64,000 nt of DNA from Streptomyces cellostaticus (GCF_023630175.1 NZ_JALLIN010000002.1:1-64000), one strand, 5' to 3'; positions 18,207-29,062 are shown, counted from the first letter of the stretch. The notes: generated by a model from the sequence alone, not told the origin. Translations and numbers: made by a program.

Positions 18207-19226
18207 ATGACGAGCATGTCGAGGGCACGGGTGGCCCGGCGCATCGCGGCCGGAGCGGCGTACGGCGGCGGCGGGGTGGGGCTCGTCGGAGCGGCCGCGG
18301 TCGGCCTGCTGCTGGCGGAGATGCAACTGGCCCGGCGCCATGTGGGCAACGGCGGCGTGGGCCGGGTACCGGTGGCCGACGGGGTGTACGGGCACGCCTA
18401 CGACATCCCCGGTGAACCGCCGCTGCGGCTGGCCCTGCTCGGCGACTCCACGGCCGCGGGACAGGGCGTGCACCGGGCGGGCCAGACGCCGGGCGCGCTG
18501 CTGGCGTCGGGGCTGGCGGCGGTGGCGGAACGGCCGGTGGAGCTGCGGAACGTGGCGTTGCCGGGCGCCCAGTCGGACGACCTGGACCGGCAGGTGGCGC
18601 TGATCCTCTCGGCCGCCGATCCGGTGCCGGACATCTGCGTGATCATGATCGGCGCGAACGACGTGACCCACCGCATGCCGCCGACGCGTTCGGTACGGCA
18701 CCTGTCGGCGGCGGTGCGCCGGCTGCGGACGGCGGGTGCGGAGGTGGTCGTCGGCACCTGCCCCGACCTCGGCACCATCGAGCCGGTGCAGCAGCCGCTG
18801 CGCTGGCTGGCCCGCCGGACCTCACGGCAACTGGCGGCGGCGCAGACGATCGGGGCGGTGGAGCAGGGCGGGCGGACGGTGTCGCTGGGCGACCTGCTGG
18901 GCCCGGAGTTCGAGGCGAATCCCCGGGAGCTGTTCGGTCCCGACAACTACCACCCGTCGGCGGAGGGCTACGCGACGGCGGCGATGGCGGTCCTGCCCAC
19001 GGTCTGCGCGGCTCTCGGCCTGTGGCCGGCCGAGGAGGAACGGCCGGACGCGTCCCGGCGCGAGGGCTTCCTGCCGGTGGCCAGGGCGGCGGCGGAGGCC
19101 GCCTCCGAGGCGGGCACCGAGGTCACGGCGGCCATGCCCACGGGCCCCCGCGGCCCCTGGGCCCTCCTCAAGCGCCGCCGCCGGCGCCGGGTGAGCGAGC
19201 CCGAACCGGCCCGGCCCGCGGTGTGA
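18207..19226 (+). CDS. SGNH/GDSL-family hydrolase, membrane-anchored or exported
   Basis: The 339-residue protein has a basic N-terminus and one hydrophobic helix (GVGLVGAAAVGLLLAEMQ, about 20-38), followed by an SGNH esterase domain: block I LLGDSTAAGQG (near residue 78), block III IGANDVTH and block V NYHPSAEGY. Substrate is unknown; relatives are esterases or acetylhydrolases at the cell surface. The ATG at 18207 has GGAGGTGG 9 bases upstream. The last 60 residues are Ala/Arg-rich and lie outside the fold. Downstream is the thiolase gene. Confidence 0.85.
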   Translation: MTSMSRARVARRIAAGAAYGGGGVGLVGAAAVGLLLAEMQLARRHVGNGGVGRVPVADGVYGHAYDIPGEPPLRLALLGDSTAAGQGVHRAGQTPGALLASGLAAVAERPVELRNVALPGAQSDDLDRQVALILSAADPVPDICVIMIGANDVTHRMPPTRSVRHLSAAVRRLRTAGAEVVVGTCPDLGTIEPVQQPLRWLARRTSRQLAAAQTIGAVEQGGRTVSLGDLLGPEFEANPRELFGPDNYHPSAEGYATAAMAVLPTVCAALGLWPAEEERPDASRREGFLPVARAAAEAASEAGTEVTAAMPTGPRGPWALLKRRRRRRVSEPEPARPAV

Positions 19227-19265
19227 GCACCGTGGGGCGGGTGGTCACGCGAAACCCCTGGGACC

Positions 19266-19283
19266 CAAGCAAGCGCTTAGTAA
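19266..19283. promoter_or_regulatory. candidate TetR-type operator upstream of the thiolase gene
   Basis: The sequence has a perfect 8-base palindrome AAGCGCTT (19271-19278) in the context CAAGCAAGCGCTTAGTAA, about 100 bases before the thiolase start. AAGC/GCTT palindromes of this kind are typical of TetR-family control of fatty-acid genes. Pattern call only. Confidence 0.4.
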
Positions 19284-19380
19284 ATTGCGGTCAGTGTCAC
19301 ACCGCGACACGGGTGACCTGAACCATACGGCCGGGTAACTTCCCAACCGGCCCTGCCCAACTCCGTCCTCTGGAGCCGTG

Positions 19381-20601
19381 ATGCCCGAAGCCGTCATCGT
19401 CTCGACCGCCCGCTCCCCCATCGGCCGCGCCTTCAAGGGCTCCCTCAAGGACCTGCGCCCGGACGACCTGACCGCCACGATCATCCAGGCGGCGCTGGCC
19501 AAGGTTCCCGAGCTCGACCCCAGGGACATCGACGACCTGATGCTCGGCTGCGGTCTGCCGGGCGGCGAGCAGGGCAACAACCTCGGCCGCATCGTGGCCG
19601 TGCAGATGGGCATGGACCACCTGCCGGGCTGCACGGTCACCCGCTACTGCTCCTCGTCGCTGCAGACCAGCCGCATGGCCCTGCACGCCATCAAGGCCGG
19701 CGAGGGCGACGTCTTCATCTCGGCCGGCGTCGAGATGGTGTCCCGCTTCACCAAGGGCAACTCGGACAGCCTTCCGGACACGCACAACCCGCTCTTCGCC
19801 GAGGCCGAGGCCCGTACCGCCGCCGTGGCCGCACAGGAGGGCACCACCTGGCACGACCCGCGCGAGGACGGCCTGGTCCCGGACGCCTACATCGCGATGG
19901 GCCAGACCGCGGAGAACCTCGCCCGCTGGAAGGGCGTGACCCGCCAGGACATGGACGAGTTCGGCGTCCGCTCGCAGAACCTGGCCGAGGAGGCCCTCAA
20001 GAACGGGTTCTGGGAGCGCGAGATCACCCCGGTGACCCTGCCGGACGGCACGGTCGTCGCCAAGGACGACGGCCCGCGCGCCGGGGTCACGCTGGAGGGC
20101 GTGCAGGGCCTCAAGCCGGTCTTCCGTCCGGACGGGCTCGTCACGGCCGGCAACTGCTGCCCGCTCAACGACGGCGCCGCAGCGGTCGTCATCATGTCCG
20201 ACACCAAGGCCCGCGAGCTCGGCCTCACCCCGCTCGCCCGGATCGTCTCCACCGGCGTCTCCGGCCTCTCCCCGGAGATCATGGGCCTCGGCCCGGTCGA
20301 GGCCTCCCGGCAGGCCCTGCGCCGCGCGGGTCTGGGCGCCGGCGACATCGACCTGGTCGAGATCAACGAGGCCTTCGCCGCCCAGGTGATCCCCTCCTAC
20401 CGCGACCTCGGCATCGACCTGGACAAGGTGAACGTCAACGGCGGCGCGATCGCCGTCGGCCACCCCTTCGGCATGACCGGCGCGCGCATCACGGGCACGC
20501 TGATCAACTCGCTCCAGTTCCACGACAAGCAGTTCGGCCTGGAGACGATGTGCGTGGGCGGCGGCCAGGGCATGGCGATGGTCATCGAGCGCCTGAGCTG
20601 A
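19381..20601 (+). CDS. acetyl-CoA acetyltransferase (thiolase)
   Basis: The 406-residue protein is a full-length thiolase: nucleophilic cysteine in [15 protein letters not shown] (about residue 90), [10 protein letters not shown], the [17 protein letters not shown] histidine loop and the C-terminal [10 protein letters not shown] cysteine motif. It either cleaves 3-ketoacyl-CoA (beta-oxidation) or condenses two acetyl-CoA. No FadB/FadJ partner adjoins, so direction and chain length are open. ATG at 19381 with GGAG 5 bases upstream; an in-frame GTG lies one codon earlier. A strong terminator follows. Confidence 0.92.
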   Translation: MPEAVIVSTARSPIGRAFKGSLKDLRPDDLTATIIQAALAKVPELDPRDIDDLMLGCGLPGGEQGNNLGRIVAVQMGMDHLPGCTVTRYCSSSLQTSRMALHAIKAGEGDVFISAGVEMVSRFTKGNSDSLPDTHNPLFAEAEARTAAVAAQEGTTWHDPREDGLVPDAYIAMGQTAENLARWKGVTRQDMDEFGVRSQNLAEEALKNGFWEREITPVTLPDGTVVAKDDGPRAGVTLEGVQGLKPVFRPDGLVTAGNCCPLNDGAAAVVIMSDTKARELGLTPLARIVSTGVSGLSPEIMGLGPVEASRQALRRAGLGAGDIDLVEINEAFAAQVIPSYRDLGIDLDKVNVNGGAIAVGHPFGMTGARITGTLINSLQFHDKQFGLETMCVGGGQGMAMVIERLS

Positions 20602-20644
20602 CGCACCCTCGGTAGCGGGCGCGGCACCCTACGTCAGGCAGTGA

Positions 20645-20682
20645 CCCAGAACCCGGGAAAGCCCCGGGTTCTGGGCCGTTTT
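20645..20682 (+). terminator. intrinsic terminator after the thiolase gene
   Basis: Perfect 13-base arms, CCCAGAACCCGGG and CCCGGGTTCTGGG, have a 5-base loop and are followed by CCGTTTT. One of the clearest rho-independent terminators in the window. Confidence 0.85.
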
Positions 20683-20874
20683 GTGATCCAATCTCCCTCA
20701 GGATGTGACCTATGTCCCTCGCGAGGGTGTCCGTGCAGGTCAGAGCAGCGAGTCAGGAGTCCGCGCCACCGATGCCCTGTCCGTTTCGTGACGTTACGCA
20801 CTGACAGCGGGTTAGTCCGCCCTTCAAGCTGATGTAGGAAGTCGGGGGTCGACTTTGAACCTGGGAGTACGTCA

Positions 20875-21669
20875 GTGAGCGCCATGCCCTTCGCCCTGCT
20901 GCTCACCACGGCCGCCACGGGCGCCGTGGGCGTCGCGGTCCTGCGGACCGTGCTGAAGCTGCGCCGCCAGCTCACGCGGCTGCAGGAGCAGCTCGCCGAG
21001 AACCAGGCCTCCGCCAGGCGTGCGCCGCTGCCCGCGGCCCGCACCGCCGACGCGGAGGAGATACGCGCGGCCGTGGCCGAGGCGCTCGCCGAGGAGCGGG
21101 AGCGGGAACTGGCCGAGGCCCGCGCGTTCTGGGCCGCGCAGGAGGCCCGTGACGCCTCCGACGCGCCGTCCCTGCTGAACCTCACCGAGAACGACCTGTT
21201 CCTGCCCCGGCAGGCCGACTTCGCGGGCCTGGACTCGCTGGAGCCGGTCGCCGAGCCGGCCGCGGACACCGACGAGGTCGCCGGGGGCGAGTCCCCCGAA
21301 CTGGCCGCGGCCCGCCGCCGCCACCCCTCGCACCCGGACTTCGTGCCGGTGCAGTCGGCGGCGGTGAACGACCACGAGCGCACGGTGACCACCCTGGAGC
21401 AGCTCGCCGCCGACCGGGTGGAGCTGTCCGACGTCCGGCCCGGCCCCCTGGGCACCCTGGACGTGTACGTCTTCGCCGACGGCACCACCCTGTGCATGAC
21501 TCCCGGCCACCGGGAGACGGCGGACCGGCTGGCCGCGGCCGTGCGGGAGGGCGACACGCCGTACCTGCTCGGCGGCTCGGGCATCTCCGGCGCCTACACG
21601 CTGACGTTCGCGTGCGGTGGCGGCGACATGGTCTACATCCTGGCGGACCGGGTCATCGCGTCCCTGTGA
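20875..21669 (+). CDS. conserved protein with N-terminal membrane anchor and predicted coiled coil
   Basis: This 264-residue protein starts with a hydrophobic helix (MPFALLLTTAATGAVGVAVL, residues 4-23). Basic/acidic heptad-like segments follow (KLRRQLTRLQEQLAEN; EEIRAAVAEALAEERERELAEARAF, here split by punctuation only for length), then a globular C-terminal half (about 160-264) ending GGDMVYILADRVIASL. I do not recognise the family. GTG start with GGGAG 7 bases upstream. The next gene converges from the right. Confidence 0.7.
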   Translation: MSAMPFALLLTTAATGAVGVAVLRTVLKLRRQLTRLQEQLAENQASARRAPLPAARTADAEEIRAAVAEALAEERERELAEARAFWAAQEARDASDAPSLLNLTENDLFLPRQADFAGLDSLEPVAEPAADTDEVAGGESPELAAARRRHPSHPDFVPVQSAAVNDHERTVTTLEQLAADRVELSDVRPGPLGTLDVYVFADGTTLCMTPGHRETADRLAAAVREGDTPYLLGGSGISGAYTLTFACGGGDMVYILADRVIASL

Positions 21670-21694
21670 CGGCGGCGGAGGCCGTGGCGGCGGC

Positions 21695-22006
21695 TCAGAC
21701 GCCGGCCCGCTTCCGCGCCTCCTCCACCAGCCCGACCGCCTCGCCGACCTCGTCGTCGGTGCGCAGCACCAGCGACAAGTCGTGCGCGGCCACCAGGATT
21801 TGGTCCGCCGCGGCGAACATTCCGGCGTCCGGCATCTCCCGGGGCTCGGCGGCCGGCTCCTCCACGCGCTGCGCCCACCGGGCCAACTCGTTGGCCAGGG
21901 CCAGCGCCTCCGCCGCGGCTCCCCGCTGGAGCCGACTCTGCGGAGCCGCCCGCAGCCGGTCGGCGAAGTGATCCACTGCTCGGGTCAAGGGTGTCGTGTC
22001 AACCAC
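21695..22006 (-). CDS. small conserved protein of unknown function
   Basis: The 103-residue protein is largely helical and acidic (RAVDHFADRLR, AEALALANELARWAQRVEE, ADQILVAAHDLSLVL, GEAVGLVEEARKR). I chose the GTG at 22004-22006; the open frame continues upstream but composition becomes non-coding and overlaps the divergent start. The ribosome-binding site is weak. No family recognised. It converges on the preceding gene with a 25-base gap. Confidence 0.6.
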   Translation of the reverse strand: MVDTTPLTRAVDHFADRLRAAPQSRLQRGAAAEALALANELARWAQRVEEPAAEPREMPDAGMFAAADQILVAAHDLSLVLRTDDEVGEAVGLVEEARKRAGV

Positions 22007-22105
22007 GGGCTGAGCGTAACGCGCCGCACTGTTGCCAATACGCGAACGCTCAGGCACGGTGACGTGAAGGACCGGCTTACATCCCCTTTGCATCCGGAGG
22101 CGCCG

Positions 22106-22336
22106 ATGTCCCGACTCTTCTCCGAGGAGACCCACCGCAACCTGCTCGCCCGCATCCCCCATTGCACCGGCCGTGAAGTCTCCGACTGGTTGCGCACCGT
22201 CGAAGAAGGCCCCGCCCTGTTCCGCTTCGAGGAGAAGGTCAGCTGGCTCCGGCACGAGCACGACCTCGCCTACGGTCACGCGAAGGCGATCGTCCACGAG
22301 TACGACCTGAGGAGGGCGGCCCGCAAGCTGCTCTAG
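22106..22336 (+). CDS. DUF4287-like small protein
   Basis: The 76-residue protein (LARIPHCTGREVSDWLRTV in the middle, then LRHEHDLAYGHAKAIVHEYD) resembles DUF4287 proteins, in which a short helical domain is built around a Leu-Arg-x-Glu-His and Gly-His-Ala pattern. The ATG has CCGGAGG 5 bases upstream. Molecular role unknown; it may be a stand-alone version of a domain also found fused to DUF5655. It is monocistronic and ends before a bidirectional terminator. Confidence 0.7.
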   Translation: MSRLFSEETHRNLLARIPHCTGREVSDWLRTVEEGPALFRFEEKVSWLRHEHDLAYGHAKAIVHEYDLRRAARKLL

Positions 22337-22475
22337 TGCCGCGGCGGCCAGGGTCCGCCCCGTCGCCGGGCAGGCCCTGGCCGGCGAGGCACCGGGTCCC
22401 TCGTCCGGATCGGCCCGCGAGCCCGGCACGATCCGGACCGGAGGCCCTGGCGAGCGCGGCGCCCCGGCCATGGCG

Positions 22476-22516
22476 AAGGGCCCCTGCGATCCGCCTTCGA
22501 CGGATCCGGGGCCCTT
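22476..22516. terminator. bidirectional terminator with nested hairpin
   Basis: Outer arms AAGGGCCCC and GGGGCCCTT enclose an inner GATCCG...CGGATC hairpin. It lies between the DUF4287-like gene and the converging Bax-inhibitor-like gene and has short A/T runs at the edges. Confidence 0.75.
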
Positions 22517-22540
22517 TCCCACGACCTCTCGCGGGCGGCG

Positions 22541-23383
22541 CTAGTCGTTGCTGCTGAAGATCGCCACCAGCCGCAGCATCTCCACGTAGATCCACACCAG
22601 GGTGAGGGTGAGGCCGAACGCGGCGAGCCAGGACTCGCTGCGCGGGGCGCCGTAGGCGATGCCGTCCTCGATCTGCTTGAAGTCGAGGGTGAGGAAGAAG
22701 GCGCCGAGCACGATGGCGATGATGCCGACGATCGCGCCGAGCGGGCCGAAGCTGCGCAGGCCGCCGTCCTCGGCGACACCGAACGCGACCAGCAGCAGGT
22801 TGACCGCCATCACCAGGATGAAGGCCATGGCGATGGCCATGCCGATGCGGGCGTAGCGGGCCGTGACGCGGACCCAGCCGGCCTTGTAGACGAGCAGGGT
22901 CGCGGCCGAGACGGCCATGGTGCCGAGCACCGCCTGGAAGGGCGCACCGCTCCAGCGGCTGTTGAACATCTCGCTGATGACGCCCAGGAAGACACCCTCG
23001 AAGGCGGCGTAGCCGAGGATCAGCGCGGGCGACGGCGTGCGCTTGAAGCTCTGCACCAGCGCCAGGACCATCGCGACGATGGCGGCGCCGAAGGCCAGGC
23101 CGTAGCTGGTCGTGGAGACCGGCAGGAGGACCCAGGCGAGGGCGGCGCCGACGGCGACCGTGCCGAGCGTGAAGGCCGAGCGCATGACGACGTCGTCCAT
23201 CGTCATCCGGTCGGTGGCGGCCGGGGCCTGGGGCGGCGCGCCCTGCTGGACCTGCTGGGCGTAGGGGTTCTGCGCGTACGGGTTGCCCTGCGCGTACCCG
23301 GCCTGCGCTGCGGTGTTGAAGCCGGCGTAGCCGTTGTCGCGGCTGAACCCCCGTCGCGAGAAGACCGGGTTACTGCTCCTCAT
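22541..23383 (-). CDS. Bax inhibitor-1/YccA-family membrane protein
   Basis: The 280-residue protein has a disordered N-terminus with repeated YAQ motifs (residues 18-46) and about seven membrane helices from residue 65 to the end. The C-terminal GAFFLTLDFKQIEDG and the acidic residues after it are typical of the Bax-inhibitor-1/YccA family, whose members act as pH-sensitive calcium leak channels where studied. The ATG (23381-23383) has GGAGGAG upstream. Substrate not inferable here. Monocistronic. Confidence 0.85.
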   Translation of the reverse strand: MRSSNPVFSRRGFSRDNGYAGFNTAAQAGYAQGNPYAQNPYAQQVQQGAPPQAPAATDRMTMDDVVMRSAFTLGTVAVGAALAWVLLPVSTTSYGLAFGAAIVAMVLALVQSFKRTPSPALILGYAAFEGVFLGVISEMFNSRWSGAPFQAVLGTMAVSAATLLVYKAGWVRVTARYARIGMAIAMAFILVMAVNLLLVAFGVAEDGGLRSFGPLGAIVGIIAIVLGAFFLTLDFKQIEDGIAYGAPRSESWLAAFGLTLTLVWIYVEMLRLVAIFSSND

Positions 23384-23673
23384 TTCACTCCTCCATGGCC
23401 ACCGTGCGCGGCCTTGGCCCAAGAGTAATGGATTGGCAAAAGGGCGGCCGTACTACTTGAGGGGGATCTTTCCCCCGCGCTGTCACCCAACACGCCACCC
23501 GAACCCCTGATTCCCCCTGTGGGACCGCTCACTCCGGCCGGAAGCCCCACTCGGGCACCGGCCGGGCCGGTCCCGGCCGCGGCGGTCGCGCCGGACCGGC
23601 CGCGCACATGCCGCTGTCAACGGCCAGGGGCGGCGCGCCGGGGGGCCGGGAAGCGGGCCGGAAAAGGAGAGGG

Positions 23674-23760
23674 TGGTGCCCGGAGCCGGACTTGAACCGG
23701 CACGCCCGCGAAGGGGCAGCGAGGTTTAAGCTCGCCGTGTCTGCATTCCACCATCCGGGC
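23674..23760 (-). tRNA. bldA: tRNA-Leu (anticodon UAA), bldA
   Basis: On the minus strand the 87-base gene begins GCCCGGATGG and ends TCCGGGC-A-CCA, so CCA is encoded. The acceptor stem GCCCGGA/TCCGGGC is perfect. The anticodon stem GCGAG/CTCGC holds loop CTTAAAC with anticodon TAA (23726-23728). A long class-II variable arm and the T-arm GCCGG-TTCAAGT-CCGGC follow. In Streptomyces this is the only tRNA that reads the rare UUA codon, and it controls development and antibiotic production. By eye I noticed no in-frame TTA in the genes called here. Confidence 0.97.
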
Positions 23761-23788
23761 AGGCCATGGGCACCGCTGCGAGGCTCCG

Positions 23789-23816
23789 AGCCTATCGGGG
23801 CACATCCCCCGAACAG
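23789..23816 (-). promoter_or_regulatory. candidate bldA promoter
   Basis: On the minus strand CTGTTC (23811-23816) and TAGGCT (23789-23794) are separated by 16 bases, with the -10 about 28 bases before the mature tRNA. TAGGCT fits strong Streptomyces -10 boxes. An A/T-rich patch (about 23835-23855) lies upstream. Nothing else definite is seen up to the ABC gene at 24152. Confidence 0.45.
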
Positions 23817-24151
23817 ACGGGGCGATGGACCGATGTTGTCTTATTTTATTGATGTCTGAGGGTGCATCAGCACTCGGAACTCGCCATCCGCACTTGCCAC
23901 CAGCGTGACGGGGCGTGGGTGCACACGTACGCGGAATGACGGAATTTCACCTACCGAACGAGGGCGCTCGTCCTGTTCTGGCCACCGCGCGTGTCAGGGC
24001 CTCCCGTCCTCCCCAGGTATGACACGGGCCCGCCCCGTCCGACCGGAGTCGCCCCCCGGAACCGGAACAGCGGCTGACTACACGCCCGCCGGCGGCCGGG
24101 ACGATGAATCGAGTCCCGAGCACGACGCCGTCCCGACAGGAGCACCCTCCC

Positions 24152-24969
<818 letters not shown>

Positions 24970-24970
<1 letters not shown>

Positions 24971-27498
24971 TGTTCCGCACCGCTCTGCGCAACGTCTCCG
25001 CGCACAAGGCCCGGCTCCTGATGACCGTACTGGCCGTCATGCTGGGCGTGGCCTTCGTGTCCGGGACCCTCGTCTTCACCAACACCATCTCCGACGCCTA
25101 CCAGAAGAGCTCCGCCAAGGGCTTCGACCAGGTCGACGTCGCCGTACGGCCCGAGTACCAGGACTCCCGCGGGGACCGGGTCGGCAGGACCCCCGAGCTG
25201 ACCCGGGCCCTGCTCGACCGGGCCGCCGCCGCACCCGGCGCCGCCTCCGCGACCGGTGTCGTCACCGGCTTCACCGCGATCGCCGGCAAGGACGGCAAGC
25301 TGCTCGGCGACGGCTGGCAGTCCGCGGGAGGCAACTACTGGGGCACCGAGGACGCCCGCTACCCGCTGGTCGCCGGGCACGCGCCCAGCGGCCGGGGCGA
25401 GGTGCTCATCGACGCCAGGACCGCCGAGCGGGCCGGCTACCAGGTCGGCGACACCGTCCGGCTCTCCGTGGACGGCCCCGTGCTCACCCCGCGCATCAGC
25501 GGCGTCTTCCGCACCGACGACGGCAACGTGGCCGCCGGCGGCAGCCTTGCCCTGTTCGACACACCCACCGCTCAGGCCCTGTTCGGCAAGAAGGGCACGT
25601 ACGACGAGATCGACGTGAAGGCGACGGCGGGAACCAGCCAGCGCGCGCTCAAGACCGCGCTGGACGAGGCACTTCCGGCACAGCTCGTGGAGACCACCAC
25701 CGGCAAGCGGCTCGCCGACGACCAGGCCGAGATGATCTCCACCTCGATGAGCGGCCTGAAGCGGAGCCTGCTGGTGTTCGCCGGCATCGCCCTGTTCGTC
25801 GGCACGTTCATCATCGCCAACACCTTCACCATGCTGGTCGCCCAGCGCACCAGGGAACTGGCCCTGCTGCGGGCGGTCGGCGCCTCCCGCCGCCAGGTCA
25901 CCCGCTCGGTGCTGATCGAGGCGCTGGTGGTCGGCACGGTAGCCGGGGTGACGGGTCTGGCCGCGGGCGTCGGCATCGGCGCCGGACTGCGCTCGCTGCT
26001 GGGCGCGTTCGGCGCGAGCGTGCCCGACGGGCCGCTGGTCGTCACGCCGGGCACCGTGCTGACCGCGCTCGCCGTCGGCATCGTCATCACCGTGCTGGCC
26101 GCCTGGCTGCCGGGCCGCCGCGCGGCGAAGATCCCGCCGGTGGCGGCGATGAGCAGCGTGCACGCCAAGGCGACCACCAAGTCGCTGGTGCTGCGCAACA
26201 CGCTCGGCGCGCTCTTCTCGGCGGCCGGCGTCGCCGTGGTCCTCGCGGCCACGACGATGGACACCGACTCCGCCCAGGGCCCGATGGGAGTCGGCGCGGT
26301 GCTGCTCGTCATCGGCGTGTTCATCCTGACCCCGCTGCTGTCCCGCCCGCTGATCGCGGCCGCCGCGCCCGTGCTGCGCGTGTTCGGCGTCGCGGGCAGG
26401 CTGGCGCGCCAGAACTCGGTGCGCAACCCGCGCCGTACGGCGGCCACGGCGTCCGCGCTGATGATCGGCCTGACGCTGATCACCGGCATGACGGTGATGG
26501 CGGGCAGCCTGCAGACGTCGATCGACCGGATGGCCAGTTCGGCGATCCGCGCGGACTACGTCGTCTCGATGGCCAACCGGGGCCCGCTGTCCCCGGACGT
26601 GGCGCGCCGGCTCGCGGGCGTCGACGGGGTCACCGCCAGCAGTCCGCTGCGCAACGGCGCGTCCCGGATCGGCGGCGAGACGGAGTACCTGACCGGCGTC
26701 GACGGCTCGGCGATCGGCAGGCTGACGGACCTGAAGGTGGACGACGGCTCCTTCACCGTCGGCGGCTCACGGATCGTGGTGGACAAGGACCGGGCCCGGG
26801 AGCACGGCTGGCGGGTCGGCTCCCGGATCACCGCGCACTTCGAGGACGGCGCGGCGCGCGGCCTCACGGTCGCCGGGATCTACGAGGGCAACGACATGTT
26901 CAACGGGATCATGCTCGACAACGAGGTCCTCACCCCGCACCTGGCCGACCCGGCCGACATGCGGGTGATGGTCAGGACCCGGGGCGGCGCGTCCGACGGC
27001 GCGAAGGACCGGCTGGAGAAGGCCCTCGGCTCCAACCCGGCGATCCTGGTTCAGGACAAGAAGGACATCTCCCACGACATCGCCAGGATGTTCACGCTGA
27101 TGCTGAACATGGTCTACGGCCTGCTCGGCATGGCGGTGATCGTCGCGGTCCTCGGCGTCATCAACACCCTGGCCATGTCGGTCTTCGAGCGCTCCCAGGA
27201 GATCGGCATGCTGCGCGCGATCGGTCTGGACCGCCGGTCGGTCAAGCGGATGGTCCGCCTGGAGTCGCTGGTGATCTCCCTGTTCGGCGGCGTGCTCGGC
27301 ATCGGCCTCGGAGTGTTCTTCGGATGGGCGGCCGGCGAACTGCTGGGCACCAAGATGCCGACGTACGAACTGGTCCTGCCCTGGGGCCGGATGGCGCTCT
27401 TCCTGCTGCTGGCGGGCGTGGTCGGCGTACTGGCCGCCCTGTGGCCGGCCCGACGCGCGGCGCGGCTGAACATGCTGGCGGCGATCAAGGCCGAGTAG
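24970..27498 (+). CDS. ABC transporter permease, FtsX/MacB superfamily
   Basis: This 842-residue permease has the duplicated actinobacterial layout: a membrane helix at about 15-35, a large extracellular MacB-PCD-like domain, three helices around 255-400, further helices at 420-510, a second extracellular domain and three C-terminal helices. Segments such as LVAQRTRELALLRAVGASRRQV and SQEIGMLRAIGLDRRSVKRM are the coupling helices of the two FtsX cores. It is coupled to the ATPase upstream. The substrate is unknown; no histidine kinase or response regulator adjoins. Confidence 0.9.
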
Positions 27499-27513
27499 CC
27501 GCACGGACGACCG

Positions 27514-27544
27514 GGGCCCCGTTCCGCGCGCCGGAACGGGGCCC
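27514..27544. terminator. bidirectional terminator between the ABC permease and methyltransferase genes
   Basis: Perfect 13-base arms GGGCCCCGTTCCG and CGGAACGGGGCCC flank a 5-base loop, positioned between two converging stop codons. Confidence 0.75.
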
Positions 27545-27562
27545 TCGTCGTGTCCCGGCGTG

Positions 27563-28852
27563 TCAGGTGTTCCAGGTGCGGGTGCGCAGGGGGAGCCCGC
27601 AGGCGCCCGAGCCGGGGGTGCGTACGGCCAGGACCTGGTTGACGCCGATGCGGTTGCGTTCGAAGGCGAGCGCGGAGGCGGCCATGTACAGCAGCCAGAC
27701 GCGGGTCCGGCCGGGGCTGGTGAGGCGCATCGCGCGGTCCCGGCCCGCCTCCAGCCGGATGACCCACTGGCGCAGGGTGCGGGCGTAGTGCTCGCGGATC
27801 GACTCCACGTCGCGGACCTCGAAACCGGCCCGCTCGAGCTGGGTGACGGTGGTGCCGATCGGCGCGAGCTCCCCGTCGGGGAAGACGTAGGCGTCGATGA
27901 ACGGGTCCACCTCGTAGGAGGACTCGTCGCGCTGCGGGCGGCGGGCGATCTGGTGGTTGAGCAGCCGCCCGCCGGGCTTGAGCAGGGCGTACAGGTCGCG
28001 CGCGTAGTCCAGGTAGCCCTCGGCTCCGACGTGTTCGGCCATGCCGATGGAGGAGATCGCGTCGTAGGGGCCGTCGGTGACGTCCCGGTAGTCCTGGACG
28101 CGGATCTCCACGCGGTCGGTCAGCCCCTCGTCCGCGACGCGCTTGCGGGCGTACGCCGCCTGCTCCTGGGAGAGGGTGACGCCGACGACGCGCACGCCGT
28201 GCTCACGGGCCGCGTGGATGGCCATCGAGCCCCAGCCGCAGCCGACGTCCAGCAGCCGCTGCCCCTCGGTCAGGCCGAGCTTGGCGCAGACGAGTTCGAG
28301 CTTGTCCCGCTGGGCCGACTCCAGTGTGCCGCCGTCCTGCCAGTAGGCGCACGAGTAGACCATCGACGGGCCGAGGACGAGTTCGTAGAAGTCGTTGCCG
28401 ACGTCGTAGTGGTGGCTGATGGCCCGCCGGTCGCTGTGCCGTGTGTGCAGGTGACGGCGTCTGCGGACCTCCTCGCGGGGCGGGGCGGGCGGGATCGGCG
28501 GCCCGGCGAGTCTGAGCAGTTCGCGCACGGCGGCCCGCACCTCGGGGTCGCGCAGCGCCTCGGCGAGGCCGCGGGCGTCCTCGCCGCGTTCCCACACCGG
28601 CCCCGCCATGACCTCGAGGACCGCGTAGAGGTCGCCCTCGATGTCGAGGTCCCCGGAGACCCAGGCCCGGGCCAGGCCCAACTCTCCGGGCTTGAACAGC
28701 AGTCGGCGCAGGGCCCGGCGGTTGCGGACGACGAGGGCCGGGGCGCCCGGCGGGCCGTCCTGCGAACCGTCCCAGGCGCGGATCCGCACCCGTAGCGGTG
28801 CTCCCAGCAACTGCTCGGCAAGCTTCCTCAGCCGCGACGCGGCGTCGGCCAT
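27563..28852 (-). CDS. cyclopropane-fatty-acyl-phospholipid synthase-like methyltransferase
   Basis: The 429-residue protein has an N-terminal CFA-synthase region and a SAM-binding Rossmann domain with LLDVGCGWGSMA (about 200-211) and VVGVTLSQEQAAYA. HYDVGNDFYELVLGPSMVYSCAYW matches the substrate-pocket region of the CFA/mycolic cyclopropane synthase family. It likely methylates unsaturated acyl chains in phospholipids. The ATG (28850-28852) has GGAGG 8 bases upstream. It lies downstream of ndh in the same direction but a terminator separates them. Confidence 0.88.
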   Translation of the reverse strand: MADAASRLRKLAEQLLGAPLRVRIRAWDGSQDGPPGAPALVVRNRRALRRLLFKPGELGLARAWVSGDLDIEGDLYAVLEVMAGPVWERGEDARGLAEALRDPEVRAAVRELLRLAGPPIPPAPPREEVRRRRHLHTRHSDRRAISHHYDVGNDFYELVLGPSMVYSCAYWQDGGTLESAQRDKLELVCAKLGLTEGQRLLDVGCGWGSMAIHAAREHGVRVVGVTLSQEQAAYARKRVADEGLTDRVEIRVQDYRDVTDGPYDAISSIGMAEHVGAEGYLDYARDLYALLKPGGRLLNHQIARRPQRDESSYEVDPFIDAYVFPDGELAPIGTTVTQLERAGFEVRDVESIREHYARTLRQWVIRLEAGRDRAMRLTSPGRTRVWLLYMAASALAFERNRIGVNQVLAVRTPGSGACGLPLRTRTWNT

Positions 28853-28977
28853 GGCGCACACCTCCAAGACGACGATCCCGGATGTCCGACACCACGTAAA
28901 CACCGCGAGGCCCCCGGCGCAGTCCCGCAAAGGAGTTACAGGGGCGTGAACTCCTCCTGCCACCGGCCCCCGGAACG

Positions 28978-29019
28978 CCGGAAGACCTCCCGCACCACGG
29001 ATGGCGGGAGGTCTTCCGG
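28978..29019 (-). terminator. terminator downstream of ndh
   Basis: Perfect 16-base arms CCGGAAGACCTCCCGC and GCGGGAGGTCTTCCGG flank a 10-base loop, about 45 bases beyond the ndh stop codon. Confidence 0.8.
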
Positions 29020-29062
29020 GTGGTCACGGCACCGGTGCGGGGACCGGTGGCGGGACCGTGGG

